Positions 45,378 through 54,742 of a DNA stretch of 64,000 nucleotides are shown here, one piece after another. The notes below the pieces were generated by a model, which was not told where the DNA came from, made no database searches, and was given only the letters and a program-made list of their open reading frames with translations. Every line of letters starts with the position of its first letter. The first letter of the stretch is position 1. A program made the position numbers and the translations under genes. The stretch is from Bacteroidota bacterium (GTDB taxonomy: Bacteria; Bacteroidota; Bacteroidia; 2-12-FULL-35-15), in assembly GCA_025963725.1 (NCBI GenBank), contig JAOQAE010000006.1:186001-250000 (forward strand), in the 5' to 3' direction.

Positions 45378-46139
45378 TTATTCTTTTACTTTCCCGGTTA
45401 AAATATCGGCATCCACCAAAATCCTTCCGCAATGCTCGCATACGATCACTTTCTTGTGAGTGCGGATATCAAGCTGGCGCTGTGGCGGGATCTTGTTAAA
45501 GCATCCTCCGCAGGCATCACGCTCTACGGTAACAACACCTAAGCCGTTCATCACGTTTCCGCGGATCCTTTTATAAGCATTCAGGAGGCGATCTTCGATC
45601 ATCGACTCTGAAGTTTTTGATTTTTTCAATAATGATTCCTCTTCCTTCTCCGTTTCAGCAACGATCTCATCGAGCTCTTTCTGCTTCAGCTTCAGGTCTT
45701 TCTGACGGTCTTTCAATTCTGCTTCAGAAGTTTCAATGATCTCTTTTTTTGTGATCATGTTCGCTTTGAATTCCTTGATGCGCTTCTCAGCCAGCTGGAT
45801 CTCCAGGTTCTGGAACTCGATCTCTTTGGTGATAGCATCGTATTCGCGGTTATTGCGAACTTTTCCCTGCTGTGCTTCGTATTTTTTGATCAATGCCGCA
45901 GCATCTTTCATTACATTCTTTTTGTCTGCAATCCCGTCTTCCATCGCTTTCAGCTCCTCGGTAAGATTGTTCACGCGGGTTTCAAGGCCTGCAACAATAT
46001 CTTCCAGGTCCCTTACTTCCAAAGGCAATTCACCTCTTACAGTCCTGATCTTATCGATCTTTGAATCGATCTGCTGTAATTCAAACAGTGTTCTCAATTT
46101 TTCCTCTACAGAAATATCTTCAGTTTTAGCTTTTGCCAT
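45378..46139 (-). CDS. Zinc-ribbon coiled-coil protein (CdsZ/zf-RING_7-like)
   Basis: 253 aa. Residues about 10-190 are a long coiled coil with heptads of Leu/Glu/Lys. The C-terminus carries a C4 zinc ribbon: CGGCFNKI and CEHCGRILVD, about 20 residues apart. This architecture is widespread and likely cytoplasmic; the chlamydial relative CdsZ interacts with secretion components and other relatives bind nucleic acids, but the role here is not known. It lies 3 bases after the Nif3-like gene on the same strand, so the two are an operon. Confidence 0.87.
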   Translation of the reverse strand: MAKAKTEDISVEEKLRTLFELQQIDSKIDKIRTVRGELPLEVRDLEDIVAGLETRVNNLTEELKAMEDGIADKKNVMKDAAALIKKYEAQQGKVRNNREYDAITKEIEFQNLEIQLAEKRIKEFKANMITKKEIIETSEAELKDRQKDLKLKQKELDEIVAETEKEEESLLKKSKTSESMIEDRLLNAYKRIRGNVMNGLGVVTVERDACGGCFNKIPPQRQLDIRTHKKVIVCEHCGRILVDADILTGKVKE

Positions 46140-46142
46140 TTT

Positions 46143-47234
46143 TTATAGATAATTTATTGGATTTGTATTGATTTTTGACAAATGGAGTGCAAATGTACTA
46201 AATTTTTTCTTTAAAATCTCATAAAATAATTCGCTGGTGTACTGCTCGCTTTCATAGTGCCCGATATCAGCTATAACAATTTGGTTTTCAGCATCAAAGA
46301 ACTGGTGATACTTAAAATCTGCCGTCACAAAAACATCCGCTCCGGCCCTGATCGCTGCCGGAAGCAAAAAGCTGCCGGAACCGCCGCAAACAGCTACTTT
46401 TTTCACCTTTTTACCCCTTAATGCGGTAAACCGCACGCTTTCCGCCTTCATTGCCGATTTCAGGCGCTTCAGGAACTCCATTTCATCCGCCTCCTCTATC
46501 TCACCGATGAGGCCGCCCCCAACTTCCTTATGCACATTGTGAAGCGGGATAAGGTCATACGCCACTTCTTCATAAGGATGCGCCTTGATGAGAGCTGATA
46601 ACACCTTCGATTCGAGATGCGCAGGAAGGATGGTTTCGATCTTGGTTTCCTTTTCCTCGTGGCGCTCGCCCGGCTTGCCCACGTATGGATCCGCATCCTC
46701 GCCTGCACGGAATGTACCTGTGCCCATGCTGTTAAAGCTGCATTCATCATAGTTGCCGATCTGCCCGGCGCCGGCTTTGAACATGGCATTCCGCACTTCA
46801 TCCGCCTTATCCTGCGGGCAGAACGTGATCAGCCTTTTGAGCTTATCCTTCTGCGGCACCAGGATGCGGCAATCCTTCATGCCCAGCTTTTCCGCGATCT
46901 TCGCATTTACCCCGTCGATCACATTATCGAGATTGGTATGTGCCGCATAAATGGCGATGTTGTTCCGGATGGCTTTGATGATGACACGCTCCACGTAATT
47001 CTTGCCGTTGAACTTCTTGAGGCCGGAAAACACGATCGGATGGTGCGCGATCACCAGGTTGCAGCCCATGGCAATGGCTTCATCAAGCACAGCTTCCGTG
47101 CTGTCGAGGCAGATAAGCGCCGCCGTTACTTCCAGATCATGGCTTCCGCAGATGAGCCCTGCATTGTCGTAGCTTTCCTGGTATGCCAGCGGGGCAATGG
47201 ATTCGAGATGGTCGGTGATTTCTTTTAGCTTCAT
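46143..47234 (-). CDS. Nif3-like dinuclear metal-centre protein (three-domain type)
   Basis: 363 aa from the ATG at 47232-47234, with MKLKEITDHLESIAPLAYQES matching the family start; a frame extending to 47282 would include the leader repeat. Metal-ligand motifs: VIAHHPIVFSG (two His), AAHTNLDNV (His, Asp), and late ADIGHYESEQYT (His, Glu). The middle part (about 130-240) forms a PII/CutA-like insert, as in YqfO. Proposed as hexameric GTP cyclohydrolase-like hydrolases; the true function is uncertain. It is followed by the zinc-ribbon gene with a 3-base gap. Confidence 0.93.
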   Translation of the reverse strand: MKLKEITDHLESIAPLAYQESYDNAGLICGSHDLEVTAALICLDSTEAVLDEAIAMGCNLVIAHHPIVFSGLKKFNGKNYVERVIIKAIRNNIAIYAAHTNLDNVIDGVNAKIAEKLGMKDCRILVPQKDKLKRLITFCPQDKADEVRNAMFKAGAGQIGNYDECSFNSMGTGTFRAGEDADPYVGKPGERHEEKETKIETILPAHLESKVLSALIKAHPYEEVAYDLIPLHNVHKEVGGGLIGEIEEADEMEFLKRLKSAMKAESVRFTALRGKKVKKVAVCGGSGSFLLPAAIRAGADVFVTADFKYHQFFDAENQIVIADIGHYESEQYTSELFYEILKKKFSTFALHLSKINTNPINYL

Positions 47235-47275
47235 AATACGGATAACGAATTGGGGATACGAATTTACGAATCTGG
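47235..47275 (-). repeat. TTCGTA leader repeat, copy 4 (upstream of Nif3-like gene)
   Basis: On the minus strand CAGATTCGTAAATTCGTA, then ATTCGTTATCCGTATT, ends directly at the ATG of the Nif3-like gene. Same core and order as the copies at 10301, 18311 and 20451. Confidence 0.75.
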
Positions 47276-47387
47276 GTGACATAACGCTGCATTATTCCTG
47301 AGTGTTTTGTCGTACTGAGGAACCAGGCGGTGCGCGTGGCATGGTGAGGTACGAAGCATCCCGGGCACACAAGAATGGTTCTCTCCG

Positions 47388-47433
47388 CTGGAGATCCTTC
47401 GCTTCACTGCGTTTCACTCAGGATGACAAACTG
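47388..47433. repeat. Short interspersed repeat (second copy)
   Basis: GAGATCCTTCGCTTCACTGC followed by CAGGATGACA, resembling 10349-10391. Just upstream, 47308-47370 holds further repeat-like DNA with GTACTGAGGAACCAG and GGTACGAAGCATCC. Confidence 0.55.
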
Positions 47434-47480
47434 CACAAGTCAACCCGCGATCAATCAATATAATTCGTATTTTTAAAACC

Positions 47481-48578
47481 GTGAAGTTTTTACGCATTAT
47501 AGCATTTCCTTTATCGGTCATTTACGGGCTCATCGTTGCCATCCGCAACAAGATGTACGACCTCGGCATTCTCCGTTCGCGCGAGTTTGAGATCCCGGTA
47601 ATCTCCGTGGGCAACCTCTGCGTGGGAGGAACGGGAAAAACACCGCACATCGAATACCTCATCCGCCTGCTGAAAGGCGAATTTTACATAGCCACGCTCA
47701 GCCGCGGCTATGGACGCAAAACAAGCGGCTTCCTGCTTGCCGACACACAATCAACCGCCTCCGACATCGGCGATGAGCCTTTGCAGTTCAAGCGCAAATA
47801 CAGCAATGTACGCGTTGCAGTAGATGCAAACCGCATTAACGGAATTGCGGAGCTGCAGAAAAATTATCCTTCGCTGCAAAGCATCCTCCTGGATGATGCG
47901 TTCCAGCACCGCGCGGTAAGGCCGGGATTATCCATTGTGCTGACGGATTACAGCAAGCTGTATGTGAACGACTTTGTGATGCCTACCGGGAGCCTGCGCG
48001 AATTCAAAAGCGGGATCATCCGCGCCGATATTATCATTGTTACCAAATGTCCGCTGATCCTGCTGCCGATCGAGCGCAAGCGCCTGCTCAACGAAATAAG
48101 GCCGATGCCCCACCAGCATGTTTATTTCTCCTTCATTAAATACGGTGATTTTATTCCGCTCAATGGCGGAGAACAAAAAAACCCCTTCACAAAGGAATTC
48201 TATTTCGAGCGCAACTATTCCATCCTGCTGCTTACCGGCATCGCCAACACTTCCCCGCTCGAATATTACCTGAAGGATAAGGTAAAGAACCTGCAGCGGG
48301 CGAAATACCCCGACCATCACCGCTTTACGCAAAACGACCTGGGGAATATTAAAAAAATATTTAATAATATTGCAGCCCCGAACAAGATCATATTGACCAC
48401 TGAAAAAGATGCGATGCGCCTGAAAGGCCCTGAATATGCAGAGGCTATAAAAGACCTTCCTGTTTTTTACATACCGATCGAAATTGATTTTCACGATAAG
48501 GACAAAGAACAATTCAACGAACAGATCACACATTATGTTAGAGCAAATCAAAAGTACGGCAGCGTATATTCAAAGTAA
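47481..48578 (+). CDS. lpxK: Tetraacyldisaccharide 4'-kinase
   Basis: 365 aa, starting with GTG (47481) and MKFLRIIAFPLSVIYGL as a typical N-terminal membrane anchor. P-loop GNLCVGGTGKTP (44-55, Lys 53), then LSRGYGRKTSG, DEPLQFKRKY, and DDAFQHRAV. It phosphorylates the 4' position of the lipid A precursor at the inner membrane, the penultimate step for the core lipid A. It supports an LPS-bearing outer membrane; lpxH is also in the window. Its last 44 bases overlap the PNP gene in another frame. Confidence 0.95.
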   Translation: MKFLRIIAFPLSVIYGLIVAIRNKMYDLGILRSREFEIPVISVGNLCVGGTGKTPHIEYLIRLLKGEFYIATLSRGYGRKTSGFLLADTQSTASDIGDEPLQFKRKYSNVRVAVDANRINGIAELQKNYPSLQSILLDDAFQHRAVRPGLSIVLTDYSKLYVNDFVMPTGSLREFKSGIIRADIIIVTKCPLILLPIERKRLLNEIRPMPHQHVYFSFIKYGDFIPLNGGEQKNPFTKEFYFERNYSILLLTGIANTSPLEYYLKDKVKNLQRAKYPDHHRFTQNDLGNIKKIFNNIAAPNKIILTTEKDAMRLKGPEYAEAIKDLPVFYIPIEIDFHDKDKEQFNEQITHYVRANQKYGSVYSK

Positions 48579-49347
48579 AACGAACTTTCAGCCGGAAGTG
48601 GGAATTATATTGGGAACGGGCCTTGGCGGACTGGTGCAGGAGATCGACATCAAACATACGATCGCTTATGAAGAGATCCCGGGCTTCCCTGTTTCAACAG
48701 TGGAAGGCCATTCGGGCAAGCTGATCTTCGGCGAGCTCGGCGGAAAAAATGTAGTGGCCATGCAGGGGCGCTTTCATTATTACGAAGGCTACAACATGCA
48801 GCAGGTAACTTATCCTGTGCGCGTCATGAAATTTCTCGGCATCCAGAAGCTCTTTGTTTCCAATGCTTCCGGCGGCGTGAATGACACATTCGAGATCGGC
48901 GACCTGATGATCATCAGCGACCATATCAACTTTTTTCCATCCAACCCGCTGATCGGGAAAAACATGGCGGAGCTTGGCCCGCGCTTCCCCGACATGAGTG
49001 AAGCCTATAGCAAAGAGATCATCGCAAAAGCAAAAAAAGTGGCCGCAGCGAACAACATAAAAGTGCAGCAGGGAGTTTACCTCGGCTTATCGGGCCCCAC
49101 CTTTGAAACGCCCGCAGAATACCGCATGGTGAAGATCCTCGGCGCAGATGCCGTTGGCATGAGCACCGTTCCGGAAGTGATCGTTGCCAGGCACATGGGC
49201 ATTCCCTGCTTCGCGATCTCGATCATTACCGACCTTGGCGTGGAAGGGAAGATCGTGGAAGTAACGCATGAGGAAGTGCAGCAGGTTGCGGCGCTTGCGG
49301 AAAAGAAAATGACGCTTATTATGAAAGAGCTGATGAAGGAGCTGTAG
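48535..49347 (+). CDS. Purine nucleoside phosphorylase (PNP-I, trimeric type)
   Basis: 270 aa from the ATG at 48535 (MLEQIKSTAAYIQ, the family start). Motifs: VGIILGTGLGGLV (phosphate/ribose site), PGFPVSTVEGHSG, MQGRFHYYEGY, FVSNASGGVN and the AVGMSTVPEVIVARHMGI segment. It cleaves inosine and guanosine with phosphate to free purine and ribose 1-phosphate. The start lies 44 bases inside lpxK in the +1 frame, so the two are translationally linked. Together with AMP nucleosidase and Upp it gives the window several salvage enzymes. Confidence 0.94.
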   Translation: MLEQIKSTAAYIQSKTNFQPEVGIILGTGLGGLVQEIDIKHTIAYEEIPGFPVSTVEGHSGKLIFGELGGKNVVAMQGRFHYYEGYNMQQVTYPVRVMKFLGIQKLFVSNASGGVNDTFEIGDLMIISDHINFFPSNPLIGKNMAELGPRFPDMSEAYSKEIIAKAKKVAAANNIKVQQGVYLGLSGPTFETPAEYRMVKILGADAVGMSTVPEVIVARHMGIPCFAISIITDLGVEGKIVEVTHEEVQQVAALAEKKMTLIMKELMKEL

Positions 49348-49366
49348 TATTTAATCAGAGAGATTT

Positions 49367-49531
49367 GCTTGTACCACCCCTATCCCCTCCTGAGAGGAGG
49401 GGGACGGATAGTGCAAACATATAGCAGTAGTAAAAGAATAATAATTGGATTTAACGGATGATTGGACGGAATTGTATGCCGACATTCGCAGGATCAGCTC
49501 CCTCTCTGAGGAGGGCTGGGGTGGTACAAGC
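49367..49531. repeat. MITE-like palindromic element, copy E (subfamily II, best-defined ends)
   Basis: 165 bp bounded by perfect 14-base inverted repeats GCTTGTACCACCCC (49367-49380) and its reverse complement (49518-49531). The left arm holds CCCCTCCTGAGAGGAGGGG and GATAGTGCAAAC, the right arm GCAGGATCAGCTCCC and a CCTCTCTGAGGAGG hairpin. It lies between the PNP gene and the M1 peptidase gene. Confidence 0.88.
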
Positions 49532-49594
49532 GGATCTTAACGGTGTAGCTCCATTCCCATATTTTCATTATCTTTAAGTATCAATTGATCCGAA

Positions 49595-51538
49595 ATGAAA
49601 AAAAACCTGCTTCTCTTCCTTGGCTTTCTTCCTGCATTCATAAACGCACAACAATCTGTAAATCCGGCTGAGATCAATATACCTGCCATGGAGCAGAAAG
49701 CTCATGAGGGGATGTTCCGCTCTGTAATGGCAGGTGCAGCCAATACCTACGACATCACTTACAACCGCTGCGAGTGGTATATAAACCCCGCAGTGCGGTA
49801 CATCAAAGGCGCTATTACCACACACTTCAAGCCTACCGTGATCAGCTTTAACCAGATTGAATTCGACCTTGATGCCAGCTTCACGATCGACTCGGTAAAG
49901 TTTCACGGCATGCAGCTCACCTACGTTCAGCTGCCTGGAAGCATCCTGCGGATCAATCTGCCTTCGGTACTTCCGGTTAATATCATAGATTCGATCAGCG
50001 TGCATTACCAGGGCGTGCCGCCGAATACAGGCTTCGGATCATTTGTTGACAATACGCACGGCACTCCGCCTGTTCCCGTGATCTGGACGCTTTCCGAGCC
50101 GTTCGGCGCCCGCGACTGGTGGCCATGCAAGCAGGACCTGAACGACAAGATCGATTCGGTGGATGTGATCGTAACATGCCCGCAGGCCTATCGTGCAGCG
50201 AGCAACGGCGTGCTGCTCTCGGAAATGCTTTCCGGCACCGATAAAATTTATCACTGGAAAACAAGGCACAGGATCGCCGCTTACTTGGTTGCCTTTGCTG
50301 TTACAAACTACGTGGCCTATTCCGATTATGTGCCGTTGAGCCCAACCGACTCCATTGAAGTGCTCAATTACGTTTATCCTGAAAGCCTTGCAGATGCGCA
50401 ATCACAAACTCCCGACATCATCAACGTGATCAGCTTGTACGACAGCCTCACCATTGTTTATCCCTTCGCGGATGAAAAGTACGGCCATGCGCAATTCGGC
50501 TGGGGCGGCGGAATGGAGCACCAAACGATGAGCTTTGTAGTGGCCTTCAATCATTCGCTGCTTGCACATGAATGCGCGCATCAATGGTTCGGTGATCACA
50601 TTACCTGCGGCAGCTGGCAGGACATCTGGCTGAATGAAGGATTTGCCACTTACTTTGAAGGCCTTACGGAAGAGCGTTATTTTCCATCCACCTGGTACAC
50701 CTGGAAGCACGACAAGATCGTGAACATCACCTCCAATCCCGGCGGCTCTGTGCTATGCGACGATACCACTTCGGTGGGAAGGATCTTCGATGGCCGGTTG
50801 ACCTACAACAAAGGATCGTACCTCCTACACATGCTTCGCTGGAAAATGGGTGATTCGCTGTTCTTCCTTGCACTAAAGAATTACCTGAACACACCGGGCC
50901 TTGCCGCCAACTACGCAAAAACACAGGACCTGAAAGCTGTGCTTGAAGCCACAAGCGGACAAAACCTGACCAATTTTTTCAACCAGTGGTATTACGGTCA
51001 GGGCTATCCTTCCTACCAGGTAGCTTACGGGCAAAGCGGAAGCATGGTAACGGTGAAGATCGATCAAACGCAATCGCATCCATCGGTAAGCTTTTACGAG
51101 ATGCCTGTTCCTGTTAAATTTATCGGTACAACGCAGGATACAACCATTGTATTCAACCATACATTCTCCGGGCAAACATTTACTGCGAACATCGCATTTC
51201 CTGTGAGCAGCGCGCAATTCGACCCCGAGCTCTGGATCCTTTCCAACAACAATACGATCATCGGCATCGAAGATCATGAGCTTGCAGCAAACCGGGTGGA
51301 TGTATATCCGAATCCTGCAACGGATCATTTAACAGTGATGCTGCAGCTAAAAGAAAAGAGTGCGGTTACGGTCGGGATCTATGATGTGAGCGGACGGAAA
51401 GTGCGTTCGGAAAATATTACAGCGGATGCCGGAAAGTCGACAGCGGCGATCGACATCAGCGCACTGAGCGCCGGCGTTTATGAAGTACGGATCACGGGAA
51501 CAGCGTTCAGCGCTTCACAGAAGATCGTAAAGAAATAA
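49595..51538 (+). CDS. Secreted M1 family metallopeptidase with T9SS sorting domain
   Basis: 647 aa. Signal peptide (LLLFLGFLPAFINAQQ). M1 hallmarks: exopeptidase motif GGGMEHQ (304-310) and zinc motif HECAH (325-329) with Glu at 348 in LNEGF. The last about 75 residues are a T9SS type A domain (VDVYPNPATD, ISALSAGVYEVRI, KIVKK end). It should be secreted to the surface and cleave N-terminal residues or small peptides. It is 3 bases before a membrane protein gene and about 60 bases downstream of MITE copy E. Confidence 0.94.
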   Translation: MKKNLLLFLGFLPAFINAQQSVNPAEINIPAMEQKAHEGMFRSVMAGAANTYDITYNRCEWYINPAVRYIKGAITTHFKPTVISFNQIEFDLDASFTIDSVKFHGMQLTYVQLPGSILRINLPSVLPVNIIDSISVHYQGVPPNTGFGSFVDNTHGTPPVPVIWTLSEPFGARDWWPCKQDLNDKIDSVDVIVTCPQAYRAASNGVLLSEMLSGTDKIYHWKTRHRIAAYLVAFAVTNYVAYSDYVPLSPTDSIEVLNYVYPESLADAQSQTPDIINVISLYDSLTIVYPFADEKYGHAQFGWGGGMEHQTMSFVVAFNHSLLAHECAHQWFGDHITCGSWQDIWLNEGFATYFEGLTEERYFPSTWYTWKHDKIVNITSNPGGSVLCDDTTSVGRIFDGRLTYNKGSYLLHMLRWKMGDSLFFLALKNYLNTPGLAANYAKTQDLKAVLEATSGQNLTNFFNQWYYGQGYPSYQVAYGQSGSMVTVKIDQTQSHPSVSFYEMPVPVKFIGTTQDTTIVFNHTFSGQTFTANIAFPVSSAQFDPELWILSNNNTIIGIEDHELAANRVDVYPNPATDHLTVMLQLKEKSAVTVGIYDVSGRKVRSENITADAGKSTAAIDISALSAGVYEVRITGTAFSASQKIVKK

Positions 51539-51541
51539 GCG

Positions 51542-52195
51542 ATGATCCTCGGCCTTACATTTTATTTTTTCGGAATTCTCCTGTTCATCGCTTCGCTGGT
51601 CAGAGTTGTAATGGAGAAAAAATCGATGTCCGGGCAATTCATCTCTTACGTGATCAAAGGACATTTTATTTGTCTCGCGCTCACCGCTTTTTTAATTTTC
51701 CTCTGGTCGTTCAACATTCACTTGCCCGGAAAGGTCCTGGAAATATTGCCCTTCTGGCTGTTCATATTTTCAGGCGTATTTGTTTTCGGATTTGCCAGGC
51801 TTCACTCTTTTAAAAAAGCATGGTTCGGATTTGTGTTCTTCGCGCATTTATTTTTCTCCCTTATCGCTATTATTCCTTTCATCGGCACGGGGATCACCAT
51901 TCGCATTTATTCTTATTTCATGCCTGACGACTCCTCTTTTGAAACAGAGCAGTTCCGCATACAGGAGGAAGTCCGGGGGATCATGTCGCCCATGGGAAGC
52001 CCGTATGTATACATCAAATGCGGCTTGTATGAATTAAAATATGAAACGGACATCGAGCCCGTTTATAACCTCGACAGCGTGAGCCTTCAAAAGCTCGACG
52101 ATAAAAATATGCTGCTGCGGTTTTATGATTCGGATGATCCCAGAAGCGAAAGCGGGCGTGTCCAGAACGACACAATCGCCTGTGGCTGCCTGTAA
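51542..52195 (+). CDS. Membrane protein of unknown function
   Basis: 217 aa. Four hydrophobic segments in the first half: about 4-22, 35-60, 65-87 and 95-120. The second half (about 125-217) is soluble and beta-like (SPYVYIKCGLYELKYETDIE, LLRFYDSDDPRSE) and ends with a Cys pair (CGCL). It follows the M1 peptidase by 3 bases and is likely co-transcribed. No recognised family. Confidence 0.7.
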   Translation: MILGLTFYFFGILLFIASLVRVVMEKKSMSGQFISYVIKGHFICLALTAFLIFLWSFNIHLPGKVLEILPFWLFIFSGVFVFGFARLHSFKKAWFGFVFFAHLFFSLIAIIPFIGTGITIRIYSYFMPDDSSFETEQFRIQEEVRGIMSPMGSPYVYIKCGLYELKYETDIEPVYNLDSVSLQKLDDKNMLLRFYDSDDPRSESGRVQNDTIACGCL

Positions 52196-52268
52196 GCACA
52201 AAACCGGATGCGCCTCCCCTGAATTATGAGAATAGAATTCCTTTAGAATTAATGCCGAAATTTGATCT

Positions 52269-52946
52269 ATGAAAATTCTTCTTATAGAGGACGAGCCGGA
52301 GCTTCGCAAATCAATAAAGCAATACCTTCATCAGGAAGGTTACCTGGTTGAGTCAGCTGCCGATTTTATAAAGGCATCCGAAAAGGCTTTTGATTATGAC
52401 TATTCCTGTATCCTGATAGATATTACTTTGCCAAAAGGAAACGGGTTGGATATCGTAAGGCAACTTAAACAAAGAAACTCGAAAGCCGGCATCATAATTA
52501 TATCTGCGAAAAATTCATCTGACGATAAAATTACCGGCCTTGATCTGGGAGCTGATGATTACCTGGCAAAGCCATTTGACCTGGCTGAGCTGAATTCACG
52601 TATCAAGGCCCTGATCAGAAGAAGAAATTTTGATGGCAACAAAGCCATCGTTATAAATGAGATCACTATAGTACCCGAAGAAAGGGCAGTAACAGTAAAC
52701 AACCAGCCGGTCATTTTAACGGCAAGAGAATATGACCTGCTCTTATTCTTCATTACAAATAAAAGCCGGGTCGTATCAAAAAATGCAATTGCCGAACACT
52801 TATGGGGAGATGAAAGCGACCAAATGGACAGCCACGATTTTATTTATGTGCATTTGAGAAACTTACGCAAAAAGCTGAGCGATAAGGGATGCGTGGATTA
52901 CATACAAACAATTTACGGGATCGGATATAGTTTTAAAGCAAGCTGA
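52269..52946 (+). CDS. OmpR-family response regulator
   Basis: 225 aa. Receiver domain with acidic pocket EDE (7-9), phosphorylation Asp D51, switch Ser S79 and Lys K101. The C-terminal winged-helix domain (about 125-225) has REYDLLLFFITNKSRVVSKN and YVHLRNLRKKL, the DNA-contacting region. Translationally coupled (TGATG overlap) to the sensor kinase that follows. The target is not identified, but the adjacent PepSY-like and outer-membrane barrel genes are natural candidates. Confidence 0.95.
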   Translation: MKILLIEDEPELRKSIKQYLHQEGYLVESAADFIKASEKAFDYDYSCILIDITLPKGNGLDIVRQLKQRNSKAGIIIISAKNSSDDKITGLDLGADDYLAKPFDLAELNSRIKALIRRRNFDGNKAIVINEITIVPEERAVTVNNQPVILTAREYDLLLFFITNKSRVVSKNAIAEHLWGDESDQMDSHDFIYVHLRNLRKKLSDKGCVDYIQTIYGIGYSFKAS

Positions 52947-54205
52947 TGAGATTAATAAACAAAACAATTCTGTACTATCTTTTGATCAGTTTTCCTCTGC
53001 TCATCATAGCAGGTTTCTTTTCCTACTTTTTAATAAAGGGCGAATTACAGGATGGTGTCGACGAATCCCTCGCAAAGGAAAGGTTGAATGCAATACATCT
53101 TATCAACTCCTTCAGCCGTCCGCAAAGCGTGAATGCAAGCTTCGACAGCCTATCGGGCATCAAACTGGCTAAAAACGAAAAAGCAGGAGAAGTGTTCTCA
53201 GATACGAGCATTTACGATACAGCAGAACAGGAATTTGTTCCTTACCGGGTTCTCAAAAGTTATTACAGGTCAAACAGCAACAATTACCTCATAACCATTG
53301 CCAAAGCCAGCTTTGAGCAGGAAGAGCTGATGGAAGGCCTGTTATCTGCATTTGTATTGATCATTGCTTTTTTGGTGGCTGCCTTTTTTATTGTGAACTG
53401 GTTAATTTCCAAAGCCCTTTGGAAACCTTTCCATAAAACGCTGTCGGAGCTGGGCACTTACGATATAAGAAAACACGATTATCATAAATTTGAATCTGTA
53501 AATACCGCCGAATTCAACGAGCTGAATATTGCGCTGAGTAAAATGACAGAAAAGATCCATTCCGACTTTTTGCAGCAGAAGGAGTTTACCGAGAACGCTT
53601 CTCACGAAATGCAAACACCGCTGGCCATAGCAAAAGCGAATCTCTCACTACTTATGCAGTCCTCCAACCTGAAAGAGGAAGAAATGGACCAGCTGCAAAC
53701 TATCGAGAACACATTAAAAAAACTAAGCGCCTTAAACAAATCTCTTATTCTGTTAACCAAAATTGAGAACAACCAGTTTCATAAAAAGGCGGCTATTGAC
53801 CTTAAAGAAATTACGGTTAAGGCTTTAGAGAATTACTCGGATTTAATCCAGGCTAAAAACTTAAAGATTGAAACCGGTTTCAGCGCCGGCTTTACAATAG
53901 AGATGAACCCTGTACTGGCAGATGTATTGATCAGCAACCTTCTTCAAAATGCCATCAGGCATAACAAGGCAGGCGGCGTTATACAGGTTTCCTCTGCTCC
54001 AAACACATTTTCTATCTCCAATAGCGGGGAGCCGCTAACAATCCATGAAGAGGAGCTGTTTGTACGATTTAAAAAGAATGATGCCTCAAAAGATTCACTG
54101 GGCCTTGGCTTGTCAATTGTAAAAACTATCATTAGCCATTACAATCATACAATTGCTTACAGTTACACGGATGGTAAGCATACGTTCACTATAACGCATC
54201 CATGA
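52946..54205 (+). CDS. Sensor histidine kinase
   Basis: 419 aa. Two membrane segments (about 8-30 and 132-153) frame a periplasmic sensor of about 100 residues. A HisKA motif has the phospho-acceptor H220 in ENASHEMQTPLAIA, and the C-terminal ATPase domain shows the N-box DVLISNLLQNAIRHNKAGG and G2 box LGLGLSIVKTI. The G1 region is a divergent SNSGEPL. It partners with the response regulator encoded one base upstream. The periplasmic sensor has no recognised fold. Confidence 0.94.
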   Translation: MRLINKTILYYLLISFPLLIIAGFFSYFLIKGELQDGVDESLAKERLNAIHLINSFSRPQSVNASFDSLSGIKLAKNEKAGEVFSDTSIYDTAEQEFVPYRVLKSYYRSNSNNYLITIAKASFEQEELMEGLLSAFVLIIAFLVAAFFIVNWLISKALWKPFHKTLSELGTYDIRKHDYHKFESVNTAEFNELNIALSKMTEKIHSDFLQQKEFTENASHEMQTPLAIAKANLSLLMQSSNLKEEEMDQLQTIENTLKKLSALNKSLILLTKIENNQFHKKAAIDLKEITVKALENYSDLIQAKNLKIETGFSAGFTIEMNPVLADVLISNLLQNAIRHNKAGGVIQVSSAPNTFSISNSGEPLTIHEEELFVRFKKNDASKDSLGLGLSIVKTIISHYNHTIAYSYTDGKHTFTITHP

Positions 54206-54283
54206 ATCCGCTTTGCATAGCAAACGAAAGATTTGCTTTAGAATCATGTTGTTATTTTGAGGCTAAACCAAAACGCTGTAAAA

Positions 54284-54742
54284 ATGAAAACAATGTTAAT
54301 GATGCTGTCTGCAGTGCTCATAGTTAGCTGTGCAAACGCCCAAAAAGTAACCGAAGCACAAGTTCCTGCGAAAGTAAAAGAAGCCTTTGCAAACAAGTAT
54401 CCGGGAACAAAAGTTGAAAAATGGGAAAAGGAAAATGCTGATTACGAAGCAGAGTTTGATCTGAAGGATGTAGAAACTTCTGCCGTGTTTGACGCTGATG
54501 GCGTATTTAAAGAAATGGAACAGGAAATTAAGCTGTCAGGTCTTCCAAAGGGAGTGGCCGAATATTGCAAGGCCAGCTTTACAGGTTATAAATTATCTGA
54601 AGCCGCTGTAATTACGGATGCTGCTGGTAAGGTAATGTATGAAGCGGAAATGAGTAAAGGAAAGGATCATTTTGATGCACTATTTGACGACAAGGGAAAT
54701 TTTGTAAAAAAATCAGAATTAAAAAATGAAGATAAAGACTGA
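54284..54742 (+). CDS. Exported PepSY-like (DUF2874-type) protein
   Basis: 152 aa from the ATG at 54284 (MKTMLMMLSAVLIVSCANAQ), the longer frame to 54257 having no support. Signal peptide, then two related halves: VPAKVKEAFANKYPGTKVEKWEKENADYEAEFDL and GVAEYCKASFTGYKL-type repeats, as in PepSY-like proteins of Bacteroidota. These often lie next to two-component systems and may modulate sensing or bind peptides. Its end overlaps the outer-membrane barrel gene by 17 bases. Confidence 0.87.
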   Translation: MKTMLMMLSAVLIVSCANAQKVTEAQVPAKVKEAFANKYPGTKVEKWEKENADYEAEFDLKDVETSAVFDADGVFKEMEQEIKLSGLPKGVAEYCKASFTGYKLSEAAVITDAAGKVMYEAEMSKGKDHFDALFDDKGNFVKKSELKNEDKD

